This document shows, piece by piece, positions 52,648 to 62,591 of a DNA stretch of 64,000 nt (its first letter is position 1; each line of letters begins with the position of its first letter). Below the pieces are notes generated by a model. The model saw only the letters and a program-made list of their open reading frames with translations. It was not told the origin of the DNA and searched no databases. Source of the stretch: Rachicladosporium sp. CCFEE 5018 (Eukaryota; Ascomycota; Dothideomycetes; Cladosporiales; Cladosporiaceae); assembly GCA_002077045.2 (NCBI GenBank), contig KZ111159.1:558001-622000 (forward strand). The letters run 5' to 3'. A program made the translations under genes and the position numbers.

Positions 52648-55443
52648 GTGACGCCTCTCAGACCATTTGCACAATCACTACTAAATACCACAGAAACCAT
52701 CTCACCAAGCTCAGTCGAGATGTCTGATCCAACCCGCACCCTCTCCAAAGCGATTCCCGCCTCTCACTCTCGCCTCAGCGCACAGGATCTCAAAGATCTA
52801 CAAGGCTGCGAGATAGCCAGCGGCATGATCAAACGTGTGAACAACTCCGAGCCGTATACTCAGACTATCCCGCAATTGCCTGCCAACGCCTACCATCATC
52901 ATTCCCAGTTGAGTGCCACTCAGTATCGCCGCGAAACCGGCTTCCAGCGGGATGATCCGGAAGGGATGCAGTACATGTCATACATTCACCTTCCAGCCGA
53001 GGGGATCATTCAGCAGCATGCTATGAGTATGAGTATGGTAACAAATACGGCTGAGCAAACCAGTGGAAGTGCGAAGGGAACTCCTAATTTGGGACCGAAG
53101 AAAGTTATGAGCTTCAACGACTACAGAAAGAAGGCTGCTGGTGGATCTGCTGCGGAGAAGTCCAATGGGAATGGGAATGTTGCGGTCAAGTCAGGCGAAA
53201 ACATGGCGGACAAGCAGACTGCAATCAAAGGTCCAGCTGAGAAGGCGAGGGAGGAGACGAGAGAGATGCTGAAGGCTGTGGAAGAGATGGAGAGCGATGC
53301 GGAGAAGTCGGATGTCAAGATGAGCAAGGCATCGCAGCATCGGCCAGCAGAGGCGAAGAGAAAGAGATCCGAGGAGATGCGCGACGACCTCACGAACAAT
53401 GCCAAGGCTGACGTTCCGGAGCCGCCTGCCAAGAAAGCGCGCCTCAGTCCTCCACGCCTGCCTGACACTTCCACGACGGCGACGGCGATCAGCAAGAGTA
53501 CGATCTCGCAGCCACTGTCAACAGCTGTGCCGACTACGCAAGTTCGCACGAAATCACCGAGCAGAGTCAATGGACCTGCGCAGCCCCCTACAGCCCGGGA
53601 TGTCGGTTTGCCGCCCAAGCTGTCGCCGATCAAGGACATACAGCGCAAGTCACCGCCGCCGTCCCCATCGCGCGACACACAAGAGCTCCCACGAAAGCTC
53701 TCGCCTCTTCATCAACAGCGACGCAAGTCCTCCTCACTTTCGCCACCACGCGATATCTCACAGCTCCCGCGCAAACTTTCGCCACTGCCCACGGAGCCGA
53801 CTTCACCCGAGACTTTCAATCGCCTGTCACCTACCCTACCGGGCAACATCCTCGCTGCGCTGGAGCAGAAGGACAAGACTCGTGACGACGCCGCTGCCAA
53901 GGATCGCTCTGCACCAAGCTCTGCAAGTAAGAAGGATAGCATGCTCACACCAAATGCTGCGGTGAATGGTACTAAGCACCGGTCACCAGCGCCTCGTAAC
54001 GGCTTTCGCGCCAACTCGCACTCACCTGCAGCGGTCGAGGCGATCGAACGGCCATCCACTCAGACGTCGCATCCTGAGCGTCAGAAGAGTCCGATTGAGG
54101 ATCATGACGACGAAGCTGATCAGAGCTTGCTCGTGAAGCTGAAGATAAAGAAGTCGAGAAGATCGGATATGCAGCGTTTGCTTGCATTGCCCAGTGGTAC
54201 TGCGGTACATCGCACTCCACGTGCACCCTCCGTCAAACCTGCAGACTCGAACGGCAGTGTCGAGTCACACGCGACTGCCCAATCAGCCGCTGGACGCGAT
54301 GCCGCGAGGCGTAGTGGCAAAGGCGTGGCGCAAAAGATCGTACCCAGTGCGAAGAAGACAGCTACTGCTGAGAAGCGGCCGCGGGACGACTCTGACGTCG
54401 CTGAGCCGCCGGCGAAGAAGCACAAGACTGATGAAGGTCCCTCGCGACCTCAGTCCAAGGCAGTAAACGGGCTTACAGAGCCTTCTTCGCCAGTGAAACA
54501 GCGAGTACCCGAGCCTCTTCAGCTCAAAGACCGCAGCACGACGCCTGCGCAGCCTGACTTACGAACACCAACCACATCTAGCGCCTCGAAGTCGCAGCTC
54601 GCGACGCCGGCCGCAACGAACAATCGCCTTGCTGCTGTCGCTATGGCCCGTGAACCCTCACGTGAGTCCATATATGGTACGCCTACGGCGCCTGCACCAG
54701 ACACGCCACCTACCACTACCCAGCCACGATCACAGCTTACCTCAAATGGTCCTACATCCACAGTGGCAGACAAGACTGGCGTCCAAGCCACCTGGGATGC
54801 GCAAACGGCTCACTTTACCTCGCTCGGCACTTCCTTGAAACGCGCTGCCCAGGCCTCGCACGCCCCTCAGCCGGCGCCCTACACCGCGGCCCTGCAGGCT
54901 CTCGAGTCTTTCATGGCCTTCATCCTCTCATTCCACTGCTCCGATCAGTCTGCCCAGTCCGCCGACCCGCCAAGTCGCCCGGCACTCCAACCCTGGCGCT
55001 CACTTGTACCGTACTATGGATTTGTGCAGAAGCACTGTGCTCCTTTCCCACTCCTGGCAGGCATTGCAGCGCATCTGACTGTCGTCACTACGTCGCATAT
55101 TCTCGCGCTAGCGACGCAAATGCCCGATCGTGCGCCGAGCCACAGTTCATTGTTGGAGATCATTGGGATGCAAGGTAAGGCTGCGATGGAAGCCGAGAAG
55201 CACCTCAACATTCACACACTGATTTCGGTGTTCCCGGAGAGCTGGCGCTCTGCATGCGCAAATGCTGGAGCTGCTGATACAAGCGCACCGGTGAACGCTA
55301 CGACGCTGCTGACGGGAGCCTTTGATCTACCGCTTGCGTGTCACACGACTCCGCTAATGGGCGTTCGGGCTTCGAAGGCATTGCTGAAGGAATGGAGTGC
55401 GAAGCAGGATGGCGAATACGAGTTCAAGCTTGGTGGTCATTGA
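52648..55443 (+). CDS. Large disordered nuclear-type protein with conserved helical C-domain
   Basis: An intronless frame of 931 aa; a second in-frame Met at 52720 (MSDPTRTLSKAIP) may be the real start, giving 907 aa. Residues ~25-130 contain a conserved-looking segment (RLSAQDLKDLQGCEIASGMI). A short motif GPKKVMSFNDYRKKAAG follows near 150. The long middle is Ser/Pro/Lys-rich with repeated phospho-type motifs (PRKLSPLHQQRRKS, PRKLSPLPTEP) and two copies of EPPAKKA/EPPAKKH that resemble nuclear signals. The C-terminal ~200 residues (WDAQTAHFTSLGTSLKRAAQ, LQALESFMAFILSFHC, HSSLLEIIGMQGKAAMEAEK) form an alpha-helical domain. I do not recognise the family. A chromatin or transcription role is only an inference from composition. 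Confidence 0.75.
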   Translation: MTPLRPFAQSLLNTTETISPSSVEMSDPTRTLSKAIPASHSRLSAQDLKDLQGCEIASGMIKRVNNSEPYTQTIPQLPANAYHHHSQLSATQYRRETGFQRDDPEGMQYMSYIHLPAEGIIQQHAMSMSMVTNTAEQTSGSAKGTPNLGPKKVMSFNDYRKKAAGGSAAEKSNGNGNVAVKSGENMADKQTAIKGPAEKAREETREMLKAVEEMESDAEKSDVKMSKASQHRPAEAKRKRSEEMRDDLTNNAKADVPEPPAKKARLSPPRLPDTSTTATAISKSTISQPLSTAVPTTQVRTKSPSRVNGPAQPPTARDVGLPPKLSPIKDIQRKSPPPSPSRDTQELPRKLSPLHQQRRKSSSLSPPRDISQLPRKLSPLPTEPTSPETFNRLSPTLPGNILAALEQKDKTRDDAAAKDRSAPSSASKKDSMLTPNAAVNGTKHRSPAPRNGFRANSHSPAAVEAIERPSTQTSHPERQKSPIEDHDDEADQSLLVKLKIKKSRRSDMQRLLALPSGTAVHRTPRAPSVKPADSNGSVESHATAQSAAGRDAARRSGKGVAQKIVPSAKKTATAEKRPRDDSDVAEPPAKKHKTDEGPSRPQSKAVNGLTEPSSPVKQRVPEPLQLKDRSTTPAQPDLRTPTTSSASKSQLATPAATNNRLAAVAMAREPSRESIYGTPTAPAPDTPPTTTQPRSQLTSNGPTSTVADKTGVQATWDAQTAHFTSLGTSLKRAAQASHAPQPAPYTAALQALESFMAFILSFHCSDQSAQSADPPSRPALQPWRSLVPYYGFVQKHCAPFPLLAGIAAHLTVVTTSHILALATQMPDRAPSHSSLLEIIGMQGKAAMEAEKHLNIHTLISVFPESWRSACANAGAADTSAPVNATTLLTGAFDLPLACHTTPLMGVRASKALLKEWSAKQDGEYEFKLGGH

Positions 55444-56015
55444 GACGATAATGCTGTGGACAGACGTCGCGCAGATCAGGAGTTTTGGCGCATAAGGATG
55501 GAGCAGTCTGACGTTCATTTGGATACTGTGATGATAACGATGGCGATGATACCCCAGACATTTGTGTAAGTAAGAGAACTCAGACTACCTCGAAGACTGG
55601 CTCGTTTTGTAGCGATACACCATTTCTCTCTTACAGCCTCGTTGGCGCGATTCACTTTCAGCGCAATATGTCTGCGCCCATACTCGGTAGCTGTAGTCTT
55701 GAGTACCAACGTGCAACTGCAAGCGACAGCCAGGATTGTGCCACAACTCTAAACCAGTTTCACGCTAGCGCCTGCCAGCTGCGAGTGTTGTAAGTGCGTG
55801 CATTAGCGCTGCACTGACGTAACAGCAGCGAGCTTCGTCCAGCCTCCAGCCTCCCGTGCCTCCTTCGCGTGGCTAGAGATAACGGTCTTCCATTTACTTT
55901 CTGCGCGCGTGGCTTTCACAGTTGTACTAATAATCATCGGAAACAGATAGTATCTACGAACACATTACGACGAAACGCCTAATACTGCCTTAGAGCCAAG
56001 CAGCGACTGAGCGCA
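55444..56015. other. Intergenic
   Basis: These 572 bp separate the disordered nuclear protein (+) from the BTB gene (+). A small minus-strand frame (55515-55709) lacks motifs. It presumably holds the BTB promoter. Confidence 0.45.
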
Positions 56016-56675
56016 ATGGCCACCACCACTGGCCCCCGTCAGAAGGAGCTCCATGAGTAGGTCGCAATGCGCCTATCAGCGTACCACGAAAACGGCTGAC
56101 CCAAACCTTTCAGGCTCCTCTCCCGCGATATGGTCGACATCTACGTCGGCGACGAGAACACGCACTGGACCCTTCACGAGAAGCTGCTCTGCCATCCCTC
56201 CAAGTTCTTCCGCGACGTCTTCTACAAGAAGACCGGCAACAAGAACCAATACTACGGCCTACCGGATGAGGATGACGGACCATTTCGCTTGTTCGTCGCC
56301 TGGCTGTACGCTGACAACATCCCTACGCCGCACGAGGAGAAGGACCTTGGACCGCTAATGGACCTGTACCTCATGGGCGAGAAGTGGGAGATCAAGAAGC
56401 TGCAGGTAGATGTCATGGACGCCGTGCGCCGCTGGTACCACGACTCCGACACCCTTCCCAGTCTGCGAAGGGTGCAGTACATCTACTCCAACACTACCGA
56501 CGACTCCCCCATGCGCGTCCTGATGGTAAACTGCATCGCGCGCATGCTCGTCTTCGGCGAAGGCATGCCCACGCACTGGGAGAAAGCTCTCCGACGCAAT
56601 GGTCAGCTGGCTGTCGATATCATCCTGGCGGAAGTTCAATCACCACAGTGCTTCGCTACCGCCTGGACCCTGTGA
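56016..56675 (+). CDS. BTB/POZ-domain protein (2 exons, 200 aa)
   Basis: Exon 56016-56056 (MATTTGPRQKELHE), intron 56057-56113 (GTAGGT..TTTCAG, phase 2), exon 56114-56675; 200 aa. The BTB fold is clear: SRDMVDIYVGDENTHWTLHEK, LLCHPSKFFRDVFY, a variable loop, then FRLFVAWLYADNIPTP and LMDLYLMGEKWEIKKLQVDVMDAV. Such short fungal BTB proteins usually have no further domain; BTB proteins dimerise and may act as Cullin-3 adaptors. The C-terminal ~60 residues are helical. The next gene is the small acidic protein, convergent at about 480 bp. Confidence 0.86.
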
Positions 56676-57158
56676 CTTGACCGGCGCCTCTCACTGGAAA
56701 CAAGCACCATGTGAAGTTGACTGTCGAGAATAGTCGAGGACTCGGTCACGAACACTGCACCGCCGGTCGCAGCACACTGCGAAAGGGTAATGATCCATGT
56801 CAGGCTGGTGCGGCTGGCCTACACTTTCGTCGGTAAGGCGGAGGTCGTGTCGGAGTTTCCGAGGTGTTGTTGGTACGCTGCGCCGGGCTATGTGATCGAA
56901 AAACGGATGGTAGGGAGTGGGTTGCGGCGCAATGCTCACAGCGAGTGTAGATGTGTTCTATCGCCATGAGCTATGAAGCTCGAGGCAGACTCGGTCGCAC
57001 AAGACACGTGCGTAGAGTAACAATGCGAGCGGGGACGAACGTAAAAATCAGCGCTTTCATTACAAGGAGATGCAGAACTACATGCATTACAAAAGCCAGA
57101 AATCGACCACCCACATCATACAAGAAATCCCTCAAATCCACAATCGAACGCAGACCCG
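56676..57158. other. Intergenic, convergent 3' ends
   Basis: These 483 bp separate the BTB gene (+) from the small acidic gene (-). No gene is visible. Confidence 0.45.
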
Positions 57159-57498
57159 CTACTCATCCTCCTCAATCGCAGTCTCCGTCTCCTCGCCCTC
57201 AGTCTGCTCCTGCCCAGCATCAGTCTGATAATCGCTCGTCTCCCCATTATGCTTCTCCTCATCCTCCCCCTCCCTCTCCTCCTTCTTAATCTCAGCCTTC
57301 TGCTCCGCCTCCTCAACGATAGGCAGCACAGGCTCCTCGCGCGCATCAGGCACACTCTCGCCATCAAGCTTCCACTTCTGCATTCCAATGCCCGGAATAG
57401 CCAGCGTGCGGCGATGCAGTGCGCTTCGGAGGCTCAGTCTGCCCAGGAGAGGCATTGGAGTTGATGATCTGGCGGTTTGTGAAGGTATACTTGCACAT
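57159..57498 (-). CDS. Small acidic hypothetical protein
   Basis: Preferred model: a micro-exon 57498-57491 (ATGTGCAA), a 52-nt intron (GTATAC..GGCAG, phase 2) and exon 57438-57159, giving 95 aa. An unspliced frame of 118 aa starting at 57515 is the alternative; it would overlap the stop of the upstream transcription factor by 4 nt, so I prefer the spliced form. The protein has a short hydrophobic/basic start (LHRRTLAIPGIGMQKWKLDG) and then a strongly acidic Glu/Lys tail (IKKEEREGEDEEKH to AIEEDE). No family is recognised. It is on the same strand as, and 13 bp after, the transcription factor stop, so it may instead be transcribed as part of that gene's 3' UTR. Confidence 0.4.
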
Positions 57499-57511
57499 GA
57501 TGGTTGTCCTC

Positions 57512-59477
57512 TCATGTGATGTTCGTGCTCCAGGGTTCGAAGTCATCCAGGAAGGACAAGTCATCCAAATTCATGGGATAGTTGGGATCGAGGTAGGTGC
57601 CGAAGATGTCGTCCATGCCTTCGAAGATGCCTTGATTGACTTCACCCGGATCGAAGGTCGTCATCTGTGTGCTGACACCAGTCTGGTCTTCTGCACCCGC
57701 CGACGAAGGTCGCTGATCGACATTATCGTTTCTCTGGCCGTTCACGACTGGTTCTTCGTTGTCTCGGCAGGCGTTGGCAAATCCAGCGAGGACTCTTGCG
57801 TCCTTTGACGGCTTCTGCAACCGCAATGGGGCGTTCGCAGGCGCGCGCTTGAGCTCGTCGAGCACCTTCTGGCCGAGTGTACACATCGCATCAACGGATG
57901 CCCAGGCTCGTCTCAGTTGCTGCAGGATTCGGCAGCAAGCCTCGAAGTCGGTCCTTGCATCTTCTTGCTGGTGGCGGAGCTGGTCTTGCCGGAGGTGCTG
58001 GTAAGATACTGACATGGCAAGTGAGATCGTATACGGCAGAAACGGAAATGCGTGTAGGCTATCGAGACGCTCGAGCGCCATCAGGCGAATCACATGAGTT
58101 GCCGCCATTGTCTGGCGAACATGCGAAGGCACTGTATTGGGCAGCTTCCGCGTGCCTTGCGATCGGTGAGATAAGATCGCTGTACTCAAGTAGGCAACAT
58201 GTAAAGTCGTGAGCGTGGATGATGGAAGATCCCACGCAGCGCACTCTTCGACGATTTCTTCGAAGGCAGGGAAATGCTCCTCCCAGCCTGTAACCGTAGG
58301 TGGATTTCCTGGCCTGTAGAAGGAGATCACTCGGTTGATCACTTCGCAGATCTTGAGCAGAACCTCGAATGCTGAATATCCGCTTTCGCCTTGCACAAAT
58401 GTCTCGATAGCGATATCTTCGTCAGCCATCATGATCGGCCGGCCGTTGCCGGCGGCATTGAAGCGATCAAGAATCCAGACGCACCAGAACAATAGCTTCA
58501 TAGGTCGGCCGTCTTTGCCCGGCTGACTTGCTTGCTGGCCCAGATGTATACCAAGTGTCTGGCAGTGATGCATGGCCATTGTCATGGCCACCGACGCACC
58601 TTCGTAGCCTTCCGGTCCATCGTTGTAAAGACCGAGCAAGGCATGAAGCCGAATCAGAGTGACCCTGTCATACTGACCGAGTGAGACGGGTCGACTCTTT
58701 ATCAAGGTGTATAACCCGTGACAGAAGTCTCTCGGCGGTATGGCACTGCCGGCAACGGCTGGATCGAACAGGAACGGCTCAGCGTCCTTGTCCTTCGCGG
58801 CCACCAAACAGATCGCGAATAGCAGGACATCTGGCACCGACCCAGCGGAGTGTGCAGGCCGGAATGCCGCTTCGTCCAAGAGTGGCAAGATTGGGTTGAA
58901 CTTGCGGAAGTACACATCCACTAGCCCAGAGATCTGGGAATCAGATGGCGCAAAGGGCACTGCGATTACTGTGGTGACAGATTCCGCAGATCGAGCCTCT
59001 CGCAGCTTTATGTAAGCCTCATACTCATCCTTGTCAACCCAGACGCCGATGCTGTCAGTGGCCTTGCCGCGAGGGTATGAGGCATCAGTCGGGTTCCTGT
59101 CTAGAAATCTTGCTTCTGGGTTGAGGTCACTAATGAAGCGCTGTGCAGTCGACGTGAGAAGAGCAGACAAGGAAGATCGCCGTTCGGACCTAGTCTTCTT
59201 ACTCGTGGTCGTTGCAGCTTTGCTCGAGTCTGTACCTGTATTTGGCCGGTCTCGCGCACTGTCGACAGGTGACGAGCTGCCATCGGAGTCACGATGAGAC
59301 GGCTTGGTGGCGAAGTGATGGCATCGTTTCTATGCCGCCGTCAGACGATGATTACTCATGGTCGAGATACTCTCGAATCGCCCATACCTTCTTGGACCTA
59401 CACGACAGGCAAGCCTTCGCAAGACGTCGCCTCTTCGGTCTGTCCGTAGAGAACTGTGATACGAACGTGTAGTCCAT
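57512..59477 (-). CDS. Zn-cluster fungal transcription factor (2 exons, 635 aa)
   Basis: Exon 1, 59477-59388, encodes MDYTFVSQFSTDRPKRRRLA then KACLSCRSKK; intron 59387-59330 (GTATGG..CATAG, phase 0); exon 2, 59329-57512. The junction makes KACLSCRSKKKRCHHF, a CxxC-x6-C half of a Zn(II)2Cys6 cluster behind a basic patch. No further Cys follow in the expected spacing, so the usual six-Cys cluster is incomplete. The phrase AQRFISDLNPEARFL and the incomplete cluster recall fungal factors of the CTF1/Far type; this is from memory and tentative. The fungal-specific factor domain is clear: VDVYFRKFNPILPLLDEAAF, LYNDGPEGYEGASVAMTMAM, LLFWCVWILDRFNAAGNGRP. The C-terminus is acidic. Its exon 1 lies in the segment duplicated by gap 2. 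Confidence 0.85.
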
Positions 59478-59843
59478 CGGTACAACTCATGATCACAATA
59501 CTTCTGACGATGCAAACTTCGTATACATCATTGCAGATGGCCTTGGGTCAACGTTGGCAACATAGGCGAGACCATCGAAAGGGCGAGGTTGACGTGACGT
59601 ATGGACATTGGCTACAAGTGCCAAGACGCTAACCTTGGTACGCAAACGAGGACATTCGAGAGACATGTGCCGACCTGCGACCTCACCTGGCAACACGGGC
59701 ACGTTAGATGACTTTTGCTACGCAGGCGTTGATCACGGCGCATCTATGTAGAGCTCTGTACATATCTCTCGTTCTGTACTTGACGAGACTGAAACCTTGA
59801 CACAGGAAGGTGAACAAAGAGTCTCGAGAGGTGGGACAGCTTC
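59341..59843. repeat. Direct duplicate flanking gap 2, copy A (503 bp)
   Basis: Identical, as far as I can read, to 59944-60446 across the N run. It contains exon 1 and the 5' region of the Zn-cluster gene. As with gap 1, this looks like unmerged overlapping contig ends. Confidence 0.9.
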
Positions 59844-59943
59844 NNNNNNNNNNNNNNNNNNNNNNNNNNNNNNNNNNNNNNNNNNNNNNNNNNNNNNNNN
59901 NNNNNNNNNNNNNNNNNNNNNNNNNNNNNNNNNNNNNNNNNNN
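59844..59943. other. Assembly gap 2 (100 N)
   Basis: Exactly 100 Ns between identical flanks, so it is most likely a placeholder over a true overlap. Confidence 0.98.
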
Positions 59944-60446
59944 TCAGACGATGATTACTCATGGTCGAGATACTCTCGAATCGCCCATACCTTCTTGGAC
60001 CTACACGACAGGCAAGCCTTCGCAAGACGTCGCCTCTTCGGTCTGTCCGTAGAGAACTGTGATACGAACGTGTAGTCCATCGGTACAACTCATGATCACA
60101 ATACTTCTGACGATGCAAACTTCGTATACATCATTGCAGATGGCCTTGGGTCAACGTTGGCAACATAGGCGAGACCATCGAAAGGGCGAGGTTGACGTGA
60201 CGTATGGACATTGGCTACAAGTGCCAAGACGCTAACCTTGGTACGCAAACGAGGACATTCGAGAGACATGTGCCGACCTGCGACCTCACCTGGCAACACG
60301 GGCACGTTAGATGACTTTTGCTACGCAGGCGTTGATCACGGCGCATCTATGTAGAGCTCTGTACATATCTCTCGTTCTGTACTTGACGAGACTGAAACCT
60401 TGACACAGGAAGGTGAACAAAGAGTCTCGAGAGGTGGGACAGCTTC
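59944..60446. repeat. Direct duplicate flanking gap 2, copy B (503 bp)
   Basis: Repeats 59341-59843, including a second, orphan copy of the transcription factor's exon 1 (60080-59991) that runs into the Ns instead of exon 2. It should not be annotated as a separate gene. Once collapsed, about 365 bp remain between the two minus-strand genes. Confidence 0.9.
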
Positions 60447-61929
60447 ACTCCAACAGATCTCTAATCTCTATCCTTCGTCTCAACGCCTTACCTTCGTTGG
60501 GTACCCACTGCTCCAGTACCTGCACGTCTTGCCGCACACCTCCCTTGACTGCGCCGCCCGCATTGTCTCCATCATCATCATCCTCCTCGTCGTCAGGCAG
60601 TAGCCTCGCATTCCCTCCCTGCATAGCCATGACCCGATCTGACCACCTCATTAATCTCGTAATGAGCTTTGGGAATCCTAGCCCTCGCATACCACCTCTC
60701 ATATCAATCATGCGTCGCTGCGCAGGGCGATGCATAGCGTTCGCTGCAGCGCGATCACCGTACATGCTCTCATGAAGCGCGATGCGTCCGACAGCTAAGA
60801 TCAACCCATCTGAGCAGGCACGTGACGGCGATTGCAAGGCTTCATTGATGGCTTGCACAGCGCGATTCTGCAGCCAGAGCGACACTGCAGGATCGAGTAT
60901 GCCAAGCCTAATCATATCGCCAGAGGCGAACAGAAGGCGAACGAGGAATAGTGCCGGTTCCGCGAGGGCATGCTGTGTCATCCACGCCTCCCAGCTAAGT
61001 CCTTGTGCGTGTGAGATCTTCAGTGCAGGCCAGCCTCGCGGTGCGAAGACAGTCAGCATGTGGTGAAGAAGTCGATCGTAGATCGGGTTGTATTCGATCG
61101 GGTAGGCATTGAAAGGTTCCGCTCGAGTGAGACTTGCACCAGTGGAATCATGTAGGCCTGGAGTCGTCAGAGGAGTCGGTGGGAGATCGTGAGCCAGTGC
61201 CGCGGGCGGCGGCGCGGTAGCCATACAGATCTCTTGCGCTGACATGGTGTTTGCAAATGGTGTGATGTGGCTATATCGTGCACCCGTGGCACTGCCGAGA
61301 GATCGTGCGATGAGTGATACTGGTTCCGGTGCCTGTGCAGACCCCGCTGGACCTCTGCTAAGACTCTGTCCTTGTTTTGAACCAATGCCACGCCTTGATC
61401 GTGTATACTCGACAACACTTCGCTTCCGCTTCCTTGGCAATGACTGCGCATCTTCCGCGAGTGAAACAGGTGAGTGTGGTGGTGTCGGTATATTCGGTAG
61501 CTCTCCATCGCGGACGCGCCTTCTGATCGCTACAGCTCTATCGACCTCCTCCACCTCGTGATCGACTAGGACGCTCCCAGGACTTCGCTCAAACTGTTTG
61601 ACCGCCTTCCTCTTGCGAGGCTGAGCCGGGGTGCTCGCAAAATCTACTTCCTCAACCACCTTGTCCTTCTTTTCCTGCGCCGCGAGCTTCTTAGCGATCG
61701 TAGCCTTCCTCGCAGCGGCACTAGCTTTCGCCGCCTGCACGCGCACAGCTTTGCGGTTCTCCGAGCTCGTACTTCCCTGAAAGGATACGAAAGAAATCTC
61801 CTGTTGCTGCGGTCGAGCCTGCGCGCTTTCCGCAGGGCGGTCCTGCTCTTGCTTCGCTGACGTGCTCGTGGTCATTGTAGCCGTAGCGGTCGTGCCCGTT
61901 AGTACTTCGCTCTGAAAGCCCGCGCTCAT
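60445..61929 (-). CDS. Fungal transcription-factor-like protein (494 aa)
   Basis: An uninterrupted 494-aa frame. The segment ISFVSFQGSTSSENRKAVRV and its continuation into an Ala/Lys/Arg-rich helix (KASAAARKATIAKKLAAQ) resemble the start of many fungal regulators that lack a zinc cluster (FVxxxxPxxxxRKxVRxHVxR type). A basic, Ser/Pro-rich linker with likely nuclear signals (QPRKRKAVKQ, LPRKRKRSVVEY) follows. The C-terminal helical half (YPIEYNPIYDRLLHHMLTVF, WEAWMTQHALAEPALFLVRL, SDGLILAVGRIALHESMYGD, MRGGMRGLGFP) matches the usual middle of this class: DPALFxxxLxxA, then L..AI..LA..E, then a closing MRGG[LM] helix. A DNA-binding role is unproven. An acidic run (DDEEDDDDGD) sits near the end. 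Confidence 0.7.
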   Translation of the reverse strand: MSAGFQSEVLTGTTATATMTTSTSAKQEQDRPAESAQARPQQQEISFVSFQGSTSSENRKAVRVQAAKASAAARKATIAKKLAAQEKKDKVVEEVDFASTPAQPRKRKAVKQFERSPGSVLVDHEVEEVDRAVAIRRRVRDGELPNIPTPPHSPVSLAEDAQSLPRKRKRSVVEYTRSRRGIGSKQGQSLSRGPAGSAQAPEPVSLIARSLGSATGARYSHITPFANTMSAQEICMATAPPPAALAHDLPPTPLTTPGLHDSTGASLTRAEPFNAYPIEYNPIYDRLLHHMLTVFAPRGWPALKISHAQGLSWEAWMTQHALAEPALFLVRLLFASGDMIRLGILDPAVSLWLQNRAVQAINEALQSPSRACSDGLILAVGRIALHESMYGDRAAANAMHRPAQRRMIDMRGGMRGLGFPKLITRLMRWSDRVMAMQGGNARLLPDDEEDDDDGDNAGGAVKGGVRQDVQVLEQWVPNEGKALRRRIEIRDLLE

Positions 61930-62591
61930 TCCCTTGCACAGGTCGACGAGCTCTTCGTACGGTGTGTACTACTCGGGTGCACTTTTCCGAGAATGTCTCT
62001 TGTCATCTCCCAGCATTGCGTGGTCGTACCCGACGCACCCGGTCACGACGGCAACTAGGATAAGGCGCTTACATTGAACGTGCAACTGCCTCTCTTGACT
62101 TTGCTCCAGGTTATACCGAGGAAGCGGCGCCTCCACGCGACGGTGCGGCACTTGGATTAGTCTGCCGGCGCTAGAGCTGTCCGATATATGCACGTGCTGG
62201 CATCCAAGTTGAAGATCGATGTTCCAGTAACGGGCGCATGTGTACCTATTGGACAGTCCCTGAAAGTACGAATCTTGCACGGGGATTCGCAAAGAGCTTG
62301 ATCATCTACGTGTGAATACCGTGAAGCTAAGAGTAGGATGCCGATGTTCCACAAGCTCAACCTACTCATTACTGGCTGGCTCTAAATTACGACTGATTTA
62401 ATCTAGTCGATCTAATCGATTCAATATCCCAACCCTACTGATTGAACTGCCCATTCCCAGACACCTCGCTTGATACCGCGTGATTTCGCTCAAGTTCTCG
62501 AAGTCAAACCTCCCAGCCAGTCCATCCGAAATGCCCAAAGCGCCTCGCTCAAAGTACTGCATCGCCAATCAATCAAACCCGTCTCCCCATA
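61930..62591. other. Intergenic
   Basis: These 662 bp lie upstream of the transcription-factor-like gene (-) and downstream of the PFKFB gene (-). A short AT-richer stretch with GATT/ATCGAT-type motifs lies around 62390-62430. No gene is visible. Confidence 0.45.

Noticed and set aside
59991..60080. Second Zn-cluster exon upstream of the transcription factor
   Set aside because: It lies in the duplicated flank of gap 2 and is an exact copy of the real exon 1, so it is an assembly artefact and not a second gene.
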